Source: Adiantum capillus-veneris
Taxonomy: Eukaryota; Streptophyta; Polypodiopsida; Polypodiales; Pteridaceae
Direction: 5' to 3'
Length of the DNA: 64,000 nucleotides
NCBI GenBank assembly: GCA_014529385.2
Contig: CM043966.1
Coordinates: forward strand, 142,584,211-142,648,210
Shown here piece by piece: positions 1-10,826 of this stretch. A program made the translations under genes and the position numbers. Within the stretch, counting starts at the first letter, position 1; each line of letters begins with the position of its first letter. Below the pieces are notes generated by a model, which was not told where the DNA came from, ran no database searches, and saw only the letters and a program-made list of their open reading frames with translations.

Positions 1-260
1 TAAAATCACAATTACCAAACCCATTTTATGATTAGGAATAGCTTAGGTAGGACTTCATCTGATCCTGATCTAGAGCTAGTAATCATTGGAGTATTTGCTT
101 GATATGGTTGATTGCATGTTAGATCACTAAACCGTCGAGTTAGTAGTGAAACTTGCAATAAACAAAAGTCAGAGAAATTTTCTGTGTATCTGGGAGTTGC
201 TGAGCACTTGAGAAAGCTTTAGGAAGGATTCTGTGCCAAAAAACTGGAAATCTGCAACTT

Positions 261-939
261 TAGACATCATACGCGTATGATGTCTAAATGACCAAACAGA
301 GACCAAAACAGAAATTTTGACTTTACCAGAGTGTTCAAAAGGGGGGTTATACCCTAATTTCAACTTAAAACAAGAGCATTAACACTCAAAGAAACCCAAA
401 AAGACAAGTCGGAGTCCAAGAAACGCAAAGAATATGAAATTTTGGATTCAGATCTTGTTTTTACATTCAAACATGACAAAAACACTTGAAACTCAATTAT
501 AAACATTGGAGAAGGCTTAAAACCAAGAATAGTCAAAATCTGGGACAAAAGACATCATACGCGTATAATGTCTTTTAGCACATCCACTGATTATTTTTGA
601 TATCTGACCTGACAAGATTGTTGCAAACACTGTAGAAAGCATAAATATCAAGTCTTGACCTAATTTTGGACATATTTTGATACTTTGCCAACACAGATCC
701 ATTGTAATAGCTGTCTAGAGGTTATATTTCAAGTTTCATCCCATTTGGATCACAATTGACCCAAAACAAGTCAAAAGCGGAAAATTGCCAAGAAAAGCCT
801 AAATTAGCCATAACTTGCTCAAACAGAGTTCAAACTGAATTTTGTGAGTGGACAGAGCATAAGGGGGCTACTGAGAGTGAGAATAACCAAAATAGTCCAA
901 ATCTGTGAAAAAACACATCATACGCGTATAATGTCTTTT
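261..939. repeat. E1 leader palindrome array (ACGCGT core)
   Basis: Three palindromes centred at 273.5, 561.5 and 924.5. The first is perfect over 26 bp (261-286) and contains ACATCATACGCGTATGATGT. The second (547-576) has one mismatch across 30 bp, the third (910-939) has two. Spacing is 288 and 363 nt. They lie in the A/T-rich leader just upstream of Gag. No ORF in this first 1.1 kb looks real. Confidence 0.9.
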
Positions 940-1103
940 TCAGTATAACTACAACAAAATTCTCACTTGATGAAACAGAAGTTGTCCAACTGACAAGATT
1001 ACACAATTGACCAAGTATCAATTAGTTTGGATCAATTCTGACCACAAAAACTTGGGAAAACAAATTGCCGAGACGAAAAAGTTAAAGTCCTTTAGGGGAA
1101 TTG

Positions 1104-4100
1104 ATGAATTTGAGATCGGGCAGGAATATCCAGAATAACCAACCAAAACAAGGGGAACAAGCAAGTGTCATATCAACCGAGGGAAGTGTAAACCAAAGTT
1201 GGGTGCAACCATTAGAGCCGATCTTTGAAGGAAGTGTTTCTGATACTTCTTCGGAGAGATCTTACGAGATTTTCACCGAACGCTTGGAACACTTGAACCT
1301 AAACAACAGAGAAAATATGGCAGCAGGACCATCAAACCCTTCCGCCACAATGAAGCTATTGTTCATAAAATACCAGTATGACAATGAGCAAGGTGCCAAG
1401 ATCTACAAAGATGGAATGGACCACTATTGTGTAAAGATAGAAGATAGACCTAGTGAGTTCAAGGACTTAGTGCCTGTGAGCTATAGCGGAGATAGATATC
1501 TAGATGACGAGGGTACCATGTATTTGGTAGTCCTAAACCCTAACATTGTGGACAAGTGGGGATTGATGGGCACCAAAGCCAAAGTAGATGAAGAACTTGA
1601 GGAGAAAGCACCAATAATGAACTTCCCTGATGCGAGGTTAAGAAGAGAGAATGAAACTACAAGGATCAACACTGATAACATCTATGTGGGTCTATACAAA
1701 TATAATAATGGGGAGCAAGATCTCTATTATAGATGTGAAGAACCCTACACTGGAGAGTTGACAGACCAAAAAAGACTTTATGTCTTTACCTACACAGAGG
1801 GATCGGAAGTGAAAATTGCCGCTTACGACAAGTATGGGAGGCAATACTCAACAATGGGCAAGAAAGAATTAGAAGGATATACATACTTTGGGGGACCACT
1901 ACATCAGTATTACGTTACTTCTAGCTCACAAAGACCAGCACCAACAAATGGAGTGCAAAACCCAATGACAACATGAGGACAAAGAATTCAGGTTGCTGAC
2001 TCTTTCAGTCAACCTCAGTACTCGAAGCCCGGACCAATGGGATCATTACATTCCAGAGAGTCAATGGATACGAATCGAGGTAGTGCAGTTCCAATCCCCA
2101 CATATACCACTCCAGGTCCAAGGTTCGAAGCGGAACCATCACATTTACCTCCTAGTAGTAGACTCAGGGCAGGGGAACCGACAAGGGTAACCCATGAAGT
2201 CCATGATGCTAGAGAAAGCTTTAGCTGGGACACAGGAGCAATGAGATTGGTAGCAGACCATAGACGTATGAGACCATCTCAAGTAGCCAAGTGTATGCCA
2301 AAGAAGTATGGTGGTTCAGGAGATCCATATGCACATATGTCACTCTTTAAGCAAGTCTTAAGAGCTGAGCAGATAACAGATTTCCATACACAATACGAGG
2401 GATTTGGTCTTACTCTAGAAGTTACGGCATTGACATGGTTTCAACCACTGAACAGAGAGGGATTCCATGACATTGACCATTTGCTAAGAGAGTTTGTTGA
2501 GGAATTCTCAAAACGAGGGATTAATCACAATACGGTCTCACAAATATATGCTTTTAAACAGAGAGAACACGAAAAAGTGAAGGAAGCTTCACTTCGCTTC
2601 AAACAATACATTGAGAGATGTCCAGTACGTGAACGACCCCAAGATGACAGACTATTTGTTCTCTTTATTGAAGGATTGAGAAACGACACTCTCAAGAAGG
2701 ACTTGCACTTGAAAGCTTGTACAAGTTTCGAGCAAGTAACGAGAGAAGCATTGTACTTAGTGGATAACTGTACGGTTTATGGAGAGGTGTCAGTGGATAC
2801 AGATTTTGCATCCAGTAGCTCTTCCTCCGTATCGAGCGAGACTACCACTAAAAAGAATGTTCAAATAACAACCATGCCAAATGTAGAGCAAATGATAGAA
2901 GATGCTCTAAAAAGGATGGCACCATATCAAAAACCATTGCCAAAACCACTGAAATGGTGTGCTATTGAACAAAAATGGACAAACCATCCAACAGAGGAGT
3001 GCTATTACAACAAAGGGTATGTAAGGGAGTGTCAGTATGCACCTCCTACTCAATTAGCACCACCTCAGGTACATCCAGTACCTCGATACCCAACGGGAAA
3101 TGTACCAGGACCTATGGGGATAGAAAGACCGCAACTGGTATTGGGACAACAACCACCTTTACCAGGAGCAAGACCAGTGGGCATTAGATATGCACCAACC
3201 TTAGAGAATCAGGAAGAACAAGCCTTAGTGCCTGTTCAAGCCTATTATGAAGAATCTGGTGCACACATGTCTCCAACTGTGTATTACCCACCAGAAGAAC
3301 CCAAACAACCAGAACCATGGGGCATGATTGGGAATGTTGGAATACCAACAATTACAAGTGCTTCTGATGAAGAGAGATACAATTTGGACGCAAGAACATT
3401 GATGTTCATAGCTCATGGAGGGTTAACAGGACAAAGACCATCATATCCACAAAGGACGAATCAAGTGGGACCAAGACCAGCACTAGGACCTTGTTACAAG
3501 TGTGGAGGTGACCATCTGATGAATGTTTGTCCACATACGGAAATCATTAGAATTAACGCTTATTGCACTGAGTGTGGGGTTACTCACTTCATTAAGGATT
3601 GTTCAAAGAATCCAAACAAAGTGCAAAAGACGACATTGAATATGCTAGAAACTATTCCTACCAGCAGTGGGTCCGAAAATGAAACTCTGATACCAATGCA
3701 AGTTGTTACTAGAGCTCAAGCTAAGAAAAACACTAGAGAACTTGAGAATGGAAAGTTAGCGACTGAAGTGGTTAGTCAAGGACCGCGGAGTCAGAGAAAC
3801 ACATGGAAAGCTAGAAAAGCACGCATGAAGTTGAGAAAAGAACGTGAAGACGCTATTCTAGCTGAGGAACTAAAGCGAACTAAAGATAGATTAGAAAAAC
3901 TTGAGAGTCAAAACGGGAAACGAGAGATGAGTCTGAAAAGAATGAAACAAAAGAGTGTCAAAGAAACAATGAGCTTAAGCTCAGGGGGATCAATGCTAGT
4001 CGACAAAGTACACAAACCATTGGACGCACTGATGAGAGCTTACGAAGCTAGGTTAAAGAACAACCAAACACAAGAACAGAGGTGGATGACATACCCAAAC

Positions 4101-4679
4101 GCGGAATTGGAAAAGCAGAGACTTGAAATGTGCTAGAGAATGATCGAGACTGCACAAGCCTTATTAGAACCACCAAGAGAAACAATGAATTGTGGAACGG
4201 AAAACCCAATTCAGCAAGAGACTATCATTTCACGGGTAGCTGAAAAGACTCCCAGTGCACAAAAGCCTGAAGATACATACAAGGATGACCGCATAGTATT
4301 GAGCACAACCGATAAAGAGATAGAGAGTTTTCATCCAGTCATACAGAGGATTTACGGAAGAGATGAGGATTACAATGAATTTTGGAAACAAGTGAGAGAG
4401 GCAAACTTTGCAAACGAGCTAAGTTGCCAAGCTAATCAGATAAATTGGGAAAAGGACATCAGAAATCCTCCCATAGTGGAATTTGAGGCAGGATCTCAAG
4501 TGGACTTGGATCTGCAATCTTACTGGGGAGATGGGGGCTCTGTTAGAACAATGGAGAGCAAACCTCATTCACTGAATACCTTACCTTCATACTTAGGAGA
4601 GTATGAAGCAAAATCCGAATTAGATCACTTCCCTCACGAAGAATCTCATCAGAAAAAGTCATGGACTCGCAAGGATTGA
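1104..4679 (+). pseudogene. gag: E1 Gag (capsid/nucleocapsid), interrupted by two stops
   Basis: Structural protein that would form the cytoplasmic particle and bind element RNA. One reading frame runs from ATG 1104 to 4679, broken by TGA at 1974 and TAG at 4134; the E3 copy has a Lys codon at the second place, so these are point lesions. An N-terminal block (about codons 195-245: GLYKY, YYRCEEPY, LYVFTYT, DKYGRQY) recurs in E3 and E4. The central capsid part carries GGSGDPYAHMSLFKQVLRAE, TWFQPL, FSKRGINHNTVSQIY and LRFKQYI, as in retrotransposon Gag. Two zinc knuckles at 3492-3530 and 3564-3602 have C-x2-C-x3-H-x4-C spacing, one residue shorter than the usual CCHC. A basic coiled-coil-like stretch (RKARMKLRKERED) follows. 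Confident as gag; non-functional as it stands unless the stops are read through. Confidence 0.88.
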
Positions 4680-5010
4680 TAGAGATCTTGTCAACACCAG
4701 TGACATGCACTATCACTCTAGCTGAGCTTTTGAGGCTAAGACCACATATGTGGACCACTGTAGGAAAATGGTTGGAGAAATTTGGGATAAAAGACCCAAC
4801 ATCGAGACTGCAAGAGGGTATACAAGAGCTGAGCAAACCACAAAAGAACGCTAAGCCTGTACCCTTAAACAAGGTCTGAGAGTATTGCGAAGGTGAAGAG
4901 GGGAATACAACCTTACCAGTTGAATTCCAAGGCGTGAACATGATGGCAATACTAGACAACGGAGCTGGGGTAGCCATTGCTACAAAAGAAATCTGGAAAA
5001 AACACATCTT
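4650..5010 (+). pseudogene. E1 Gag C-terminus and truncated retropepsin (PR1)
   Basis: This stretch continues the Gag-Pol polyprotein in a shifted frame after 4679: ILSTPVTCTITLAELLRL is shared with E3. A TGA at 4877 interrupts it, then the aspartic protease core begins: the active-site triplet is D-N-G-A at 4955-4966 where E3 and E4 have D-S-G-A. Homology stops after KEIWKK, near 5000, well before the second half of the protease (the ILGRPFM flap-side motif seen in E3 is absent). The next bases encode ADHLSR, the usual end of a gypsy RNase H domain, so a deletion has joined the two. The protease cannot be active. Confidence 0.85.
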
Positions 5011-7401
5011 AGAGCTGATCATCTTTCACGATTGACGAATGGAGAAGACCCTATAGGAGTGGATGACGACATGCCAGACGCGTACTTGTTCAACATAGAA
5101 ATGATACCAAAGTGGTCTCAAAATATCGTTAGCCTATTAACCTATGGAGGAGCGTTTGATAGAAGAGAATACAACCAGAAACATATTGCTATTCAGCAAT
5201 CCAAGAATCTTCAATTGGTTGCAGGAAGGTTGTATCAATTGGGAAATGATCATGTTTTACGACTATGCATCAATCCTGAGGAATATAATATATATCTGCG
5301 CGAAGCACATGTTCAGGAATGTGCATTTCATTGTTCAAGAAGGAACACATATAGGAATTTGTTACAATTGGGAGTCTATTGGCCAGGAATGAAAGAAAGC
5401 GTACATGAATATGTCACTGTATGTATTGTATGTTCATCAAAACCGCCAGCAGAGTATTCGACATTATATCAGATAATGATCGCTCCGGAATGGAGTCAGT
5501 ATATTGTTGAATATATCACAAATAGAACTTTCCCAGAAGGAACAACAAAAGCTCGTCAGAAATCTATAGAGACAGAAGCTAGAGATTACGCTTTAATAGG
5601 AGATCAAATCTATAAGAGAGGTAAAGACAACCAGCTTAGGATTTGCGCATCAGAGTCTGAGTATGTGATAACCCTGGAGCAAGCTCATGGAGGAGTAGGT
5701 GGAGGCCATTTCTCACGTGATAAGACAACAAAACTTGTCTTAGCCGCAGGAATATGGTGGCCAACATTACATATGGACGCTGAGGAATACGTTAAACGGT
5801 GTGATGACTGTCAGCGGACCAAAGTACCACTTAAAAGAGATGATATGCCGCTTAGACCAATGATGGGGGCAAGAGCTTTTGCAAAATGGGGGATTGATTA
5901 TGTCGGACCCATTTCACCTCCTGCATATAAGACTCATGCACAATACATCGTTGTGGCTACAGACTATCTAACAAAGTGGATCGAAGCAAAGGCAACTCAA
6001 AAAGCAGATGCCAGGACCACGACACAATTTCTATATGAATACGTCTTTGTACGATATGGATTGCCAATAGAAATTGTGAGTGATCGAGGCACACATTTTA
6101 TAAATGAAGTGATAGAGATCCTTCTAGATGAATTCATGGTAATCCATAGGAAATCAGCCCCGTATCATCCACAAGCAAACGGACAAGCTGAAGCAACAAA
6201 CAAAACCATATGCACGGTCCTTACGAAGATTGTATCTGAGTCGAGAACTGACTGGGACCAGAAGTTGCATTCAACATTATGGGCATATAGGGTAGCATAT
6301 AAAACATCAATAGGAACGACCCCATATAACATGGTTTTTGGGCTAAATGCTATCTTACCAATAGAATTCTTGATTTCAACCTTAAGGGTGGCTAAGGATC
6401 TAGAGTGGACAGGGCACGAGCTTTCTGATAGAATAGATGACCTGGAAAAGCTAGACGAGCTTCGCCTAAAAGAAGTAGCTTCTATCTACGCTCAAAAAAG
6501 GTGACAAAAGGAATTTTTTGATAAGCATGTGCGGACTAAAGAGTTTAAGGTTGGGGACTATGTCCTAGTTTACACTCTGAAACAGCATGCTAAGAAGCTT
6601 AAAAAGCGAGGGATGGGACCTCTGGTGATTAAAGATCTATCACCAAGTGGAGCCGTCAAGCTTGCTACATTAGACAGAGAAGAAATGCCCAATTGGATTA
6701 GTGGATGCAGAGTGAAAAAGTATCTTTTGCCGCTAACCCAAGACATGCTTCTCAAAATACATCAAGAAAAGCTGTGTGTCCAGAAAAAGAAAAAGATTGT
6801 GGAGGAAGCGCAAGCCGAGGCGAAGGAAAGAATGGAGAAAAGAAGACTACTGCGTCAGAAACAGCGCAATGAAGGAGCAATACGAATAAACGCAGTCAGT
6901 ATAACAGAAATGGATAATGACAAAGAAGAACCCATCATTGAATGCAAAGTAGGAACCAACCAAATCAAAGCCAGAGCACTATTGGATTTAGGAGCTCAAA
7001 CTAACCTACTTTCACTCAGTTTGTATAGACAATTGACAAATGACACTAAATTACAAATTGCCAAGCAAGAGTTAAAGAGTTACTCTGAGAATTCAATCAA
7101 AACTGTCGGATGCACAGTTTTACATATACAGATTAACCAGTATGTGTATCCTCATATGTTTTACGTGGTTGAAGACCAAGCTACACAACATCCATTATTG
7201 CTAGGACAACCATGGCAGAAGCAATACAATGCTATGATTGACTGGAGTTCTAAATCAGTGCTTATCAAATACGAAGGTGAAAGTCAATCAGTTAAGTTCA
7301 CCAAAGGAGCAGTGCCAACTCCAAAGGAAGAATCCAAGAACAAAGGTAAACAACAACCAGAGAAAAAGCAGAAGCAATGGCAACCAAAAGTTTCTATATA
7401 A
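5005..7401 (+). pseudogene. pol: E1 Pol remnant: RNase H tail, duplicated zinc module, integrase, second protease-like domain
   Basis: Integrase inserts the DNA copy into the host genome. The frame opens with RADHLSR at 5011, the end of RNase H. Two successive copies of an integrase N-terminal module follow. Copy 1 has H at about 5308 to CIVC at about 5433; copy 2 has AHGGVGGGHF to CDDC at 5680-5810. Each is preceded by a similar lead-in (IPKWSQNIV / APEWSQYIV). The catalytic core has D at 5896 (GIDYVGP), D at 6082 (VSDRG) and E at 6190 (GQAE), with 35 residues between the last two, as in D,D35E. A TGA at 6502 breaks the frame; the same frame then gives a GPY/F-like C-terminal domain (VGDYVLVY, RGMGPLVI). 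A second retropepsin-like domain follows: LLDLGAQTNLLS at about 6979-7014 and PLLLGQPW near 7195. Downstream position for a protease is unusual. The zinc and catalytic residues are intact, but the stops make this a pseudogene. Confidence 0.85.
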
Positions 7402-7413
7402 CTGGATTGCTCT

Positions 7414-8013
7414 TTGACGAGGAACTCTCAACATTGGATAAGGAAGACAAGCAATAATATAACAGCTCAACCTTGGGAAAAAACGGAGTCAAAGTTGGTA
7501 TGGAGACCAAAAAAGGTTGTGCCAGAGAACACAAAGGTGGAAAACAGAGTCTTCAATACCAGACAACAGAGTGATTCCAGACAATCAAGGTCAGTGAAAC
7601 AGATCTGGATTCCAAAGAAGTTCATGACGGCACAAAGCTATAGCAAGCAAATTTGGATCCCAAGGATTTGTAAACAGGAACTCCCTTCAGTACAATCCAC
7701 AAAAACTCCTAGGTATTTCAAGGCGAGGAAATCAACACAAAGAACAAAGCAGGTTTGGGTCGCAAAGAGTTTGTGGCAAGCACAAGCGAAGCGGAAGCAG
7801 ATTTGGATTGTGAAAAAGAACAACAAGGTAAAGAAGAATCCATCTACTGATTCTACTACCGAAGTGCCAAAACCAACCCAAAACTCGACCACCAATCCTT
7901 CAATCAAACAAAGAGCAGCTTTATTGGAAAGACTGTTGTATCATCGCTCTACAATTGCATTGGGAACTTATGACCAAAACAATTACAATGCTTCGCCCAC
8001 AGACACTTCATAG
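7414..8013 (+). CDS. E1 W-x-P-K repeat ORF (unknown function)
   Basis: About 199 codons in the same frame as the preceding Pol, separated from it by TAA at 7399, so it may have been the polyprotein C-terminus. It is very basic and glutamine-rich and contains about five spaced copies of a short motif: LVWRPKK, QIWIPKK, QIWIPR, QVWVAK, QIWIVKK, roughly 20 residues apart. The same kind of ORF sits at the same place in E3 (39536-40090) and E4 (48629-49706), which supports it being a real conserved product. Single WVPK motifs occur in some Copia Gag proteins, but I know of no described family with this repeated form. A nucleic-acid-binding role is only a guess from charge and aromatic residues. 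Confidence 0.6.
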   Translation: MTRNSQHWIRKTSNNITAQPWEKTESKLVWRPKKVVPENTKVENRVFNTRQQSDSRQSRSVKQIWIPKKFMTAQSYSKQIWIPRICKQELPSVQSTKTPRYFKARKSTQRTKQVWVAKSLWQAQAKRKQIWIVKKNNKVKKNPSTDSTTEVPKPTQNSTTNPSIKQRAALLERLLYHRSTIALGTYDQNNYNASPTDTS

Positions 8014-8034
8014 TCGTCCGGGAGGACTCAGACT

Positions 8035-8049
8035 AGGAGGGGGGGAGGT
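8035..8049 (+). promoter_or_regulatory. Internal polypurine tract
   Basis: AGGAGGGGGGGAGGT lies about 20 bp after the W-x-P-K ORF. A similar tract (AAGGGGGGAGGC) follows the same ORF in E3 at 40353-40364. It is not followed by a TG-type LTR start, so it may be a central-type polypurine tract used for extra plus-strand priming, or the scar of an ancestral 3' end. Confidence 0.5.
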
Positions 8050-9649
8050 ATACAGATATACAAGAGCTACAAAGCAGCTACAAGCGAAAAAAACAAAGAA
8101 AAACAAAAAATTATATTACAAGGGCAGTGTCTTACATGATTTTGTAATTTTTATGTTTGATTGCGGATATTGATAATATTTATGTCCTTATATACCTTGT
8201 TTTGCAACAAGAAGAGATCAAATGATGAATTTGGGTCTCTAGACGTGTAAATATCACTAAATAAGAGTGTTTTTGGAGCTAAAAAGTGGTAATCCAAGTC
8301 CAGAAATCACAAATAAGTGTATATTCATATACACAGGGTTACCAGCTATTTATTGTGTATGTTTGGAATTTTTTGGCTTCAATTTGCTATTTTCCTTTAT
8401 TTTTTATGATTTTCTTAATAAAAGTAAAAGAAAAATAAAAAAAAGCAGGTGAAATGAGATCGGAAAAAAGAAAAGAATAGACGGTGATGGTCCTAATGAC
8501 AAGGGCAACCCATGGTAAAAATTGGGTACAATTCTGAAAAAGTTGCGGAAAGTCCGAAACGACAGAATTTTGGCAAGTGGACAGAATTCTAAGAAAACAG
8601 GTTAAACGGAGTCCGATTTGGGAAATTTCAGATCCTAAAGCGCATCTCACAATGAGATAGGAGCACATGACAAATTTGGTGGCAAGTGAACCGGGAAGTC
8701 CGAAGTTAAGTATTTTTTACATCACTTTCAAGCTCATTCACACTATTACCTTCTTGGAGAAGAGCAGAGAGCCACAGGAGCACAGATCTTCTACGACCTT
8801 CTACAACTTCCACGAGAGCTCAGAGGACACCAGACATGAGAGATAGACTCGTTGCCATAAGCTTTTGATGCTTATCATTAACTTATGTCGCGAAAACTGA
8901 CCAAAACCAAGAAACAAGAGCAGACGGGGAATGGGGTAGAATGCTAGGTAGTGGCACAACCGCCTAACCAAACCTTGCAAGAACTTATAGGTGGGTTACC
9001 CTAGTATAGAAGATGGGTTTCTAACACTCAAAGCTCGAGAAAGAACGACTGGAAAAACCCTAGGTCAACAGAGCCTGCAAGAGGCAAACAGGAAAAAGTT
9101 GTCGAAACAACACGAAACTTCACAGGAAGTTCAACCACATCAAGGACAATGCAACCATAGAATATCTCCAAGTTTGAATCACAAAAAGTAGGTCGGAACA
9201 ACCGATTTGGCTGCGGACACACAAAGCGTCATTTTGGCATAACGGCTGAAATTCATGACCGAATGAAATGAAACTTCACAAGCAGCTTCAAGTAACTATC
9301 GATGACTTATGTTTGCAAGCAAAACCCAAAAGAAAGCTGATTCACTTACCGATGGTGGAAAAGACGCTTTCGGGCAACCAAAGGGAGAAAGATGGAGAAC
9401 GGGGAGCTAAAGTCAAGTTCAACCAAATAGATGGCTTCACAACATATCCAATGAGCTGGAAATGCAACTCTCGAGAAGAAAAGTTGAAGAAATTCAACTC
9501 CAAGGCAAAAAGACGACTTCGGAGACTGAAATGCCTATAAGGGGGCTTTTTAGCTAAAATGATGACTTTTTAAGTTGAAAACTAGTTAGCAGGGCTTAGG
9601 GCACTAGCACAAAGCATTCTTTGCACAAAAAGACCAACATTTCAAGAAA
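8050..9649 (+). other. E1 non-coding spacer
   Basis: A/T-rich, no convincing ORF (short frames at 8991 and 9268 have no recognisable motif). Parts correspond to 15131-16280 of element C: an A/T-rich TTTT-ATGATTTTC-AATAAAAG block near 8400, then gaaactgacca-type and gggt-accctagtag-type stretches near 8890-9010. The order of shared blocks supports this as a homologous region that precedes the second palindrome array. Confidence 0.55.
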
Positions 9650-10660
9650 AGACATCATACGCGTATGATGTCTCACAACATGAATTTCACATCCATTTCA
9701 ACATTTGAGTGCATAGCCTCATTCCACATGTTAATCACATCCTATGAACCAAGTATCATGAGAATTGGAGTTAGAAAACCCAAGGAAAACCAAAAAGACG
9801 CAAAGTAGGCCATAAAATTGATTTTTGGTCCTAATTTTGTTAAAATAACTCCAAACTCATTGAAACTTTGTAGGATTGTTGTTAAACACATCTACAAGCT
9901 ATCTGGAACCAAAAAGCACCATTTTGACACAAAAGACATCATACGCGTATGATGTCTATTTGCACTTACAGAGCCAAAACTGCTCATTTGTCATCATACA
10001 TCCATTATATATATCTAATATATACTACATATGAAATTTGGAACCATTTGGTCAAGAGGATCACCCCATTAGCCAAATTGAGGAAAAATCCTTCACCTAA
10101 AGCCTATTTTTGGCCCACATCCAACATACTCAAGTCCAAACCAAGATTTGAGTAGGAACAGTCCTTCACTAGTACATGGGGAATCCATAGAACCAATCCC
10201 ATGCAAAATTGATGAAAAAGACATCATACGCGTATGATGTCTCCAGAGCCATTTTTAGCCCAAAATCTATCCAAACTTCATAAATCCACTGAATAAGCCT
10301 ATCTAAAGCCAAATCCAAGCTTATAGAGAAATTTGGTCTAAAAATACACTAAAAGACATCATACGCGTATGATGTCTCACTATGTGATTTTGGCACCTCA
10401 GGGCTTCAACCACCAAACAGAAGTGATCTACATGCCATTTGAAAGTGAACCACCAAGTTTTATCCAATTTGGATCATAAAATCCAATTCCCTTTCAAAAT
10501 TTTGCCAAGAGCCGGAACTGGATTAAATTGGCCAAAACTTGACCAAATGGGATCCAAACTCAAATCCAAGCATATGATAATTATGTATACACTATCAGCT
10601 ACAAGCACAACCAATATGAAGTCATTTTGACACAAAAGACATCATACGCGTATGATGTCT
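9650..10660. repeat. E1 second palindrome array (ACGCGT core)
   Basis: Five perfect 24-bp palindromes containing ACATCATACGCGTATGATGT, at 9650-9673, 9934-9957, 10219-10242, 10354-10377 and 10637-10660. Centres are 284, 285, 135 and 283 nt apart. All five are identical over the 24 bp while the sequence between them is strongly diverged. The array ends about 170 bp before ORF-X. Confidence 0.95.
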
Positions 10661-10826
10661 CCAGCATGATTTTGAGCCCATTTTGCATATTTTTTCACCT
10701 ACCTTGCATCCTTAGGCCCTGAATAGCTCATGTTTCAATTTTCAAGTCATTTGGATAGTTAAAAGCTTCATTTCGGCTTTCAGTACTAAAAAGACGCTAA
10801 CTTCTGAAATTGCAGTTACAGGATCC

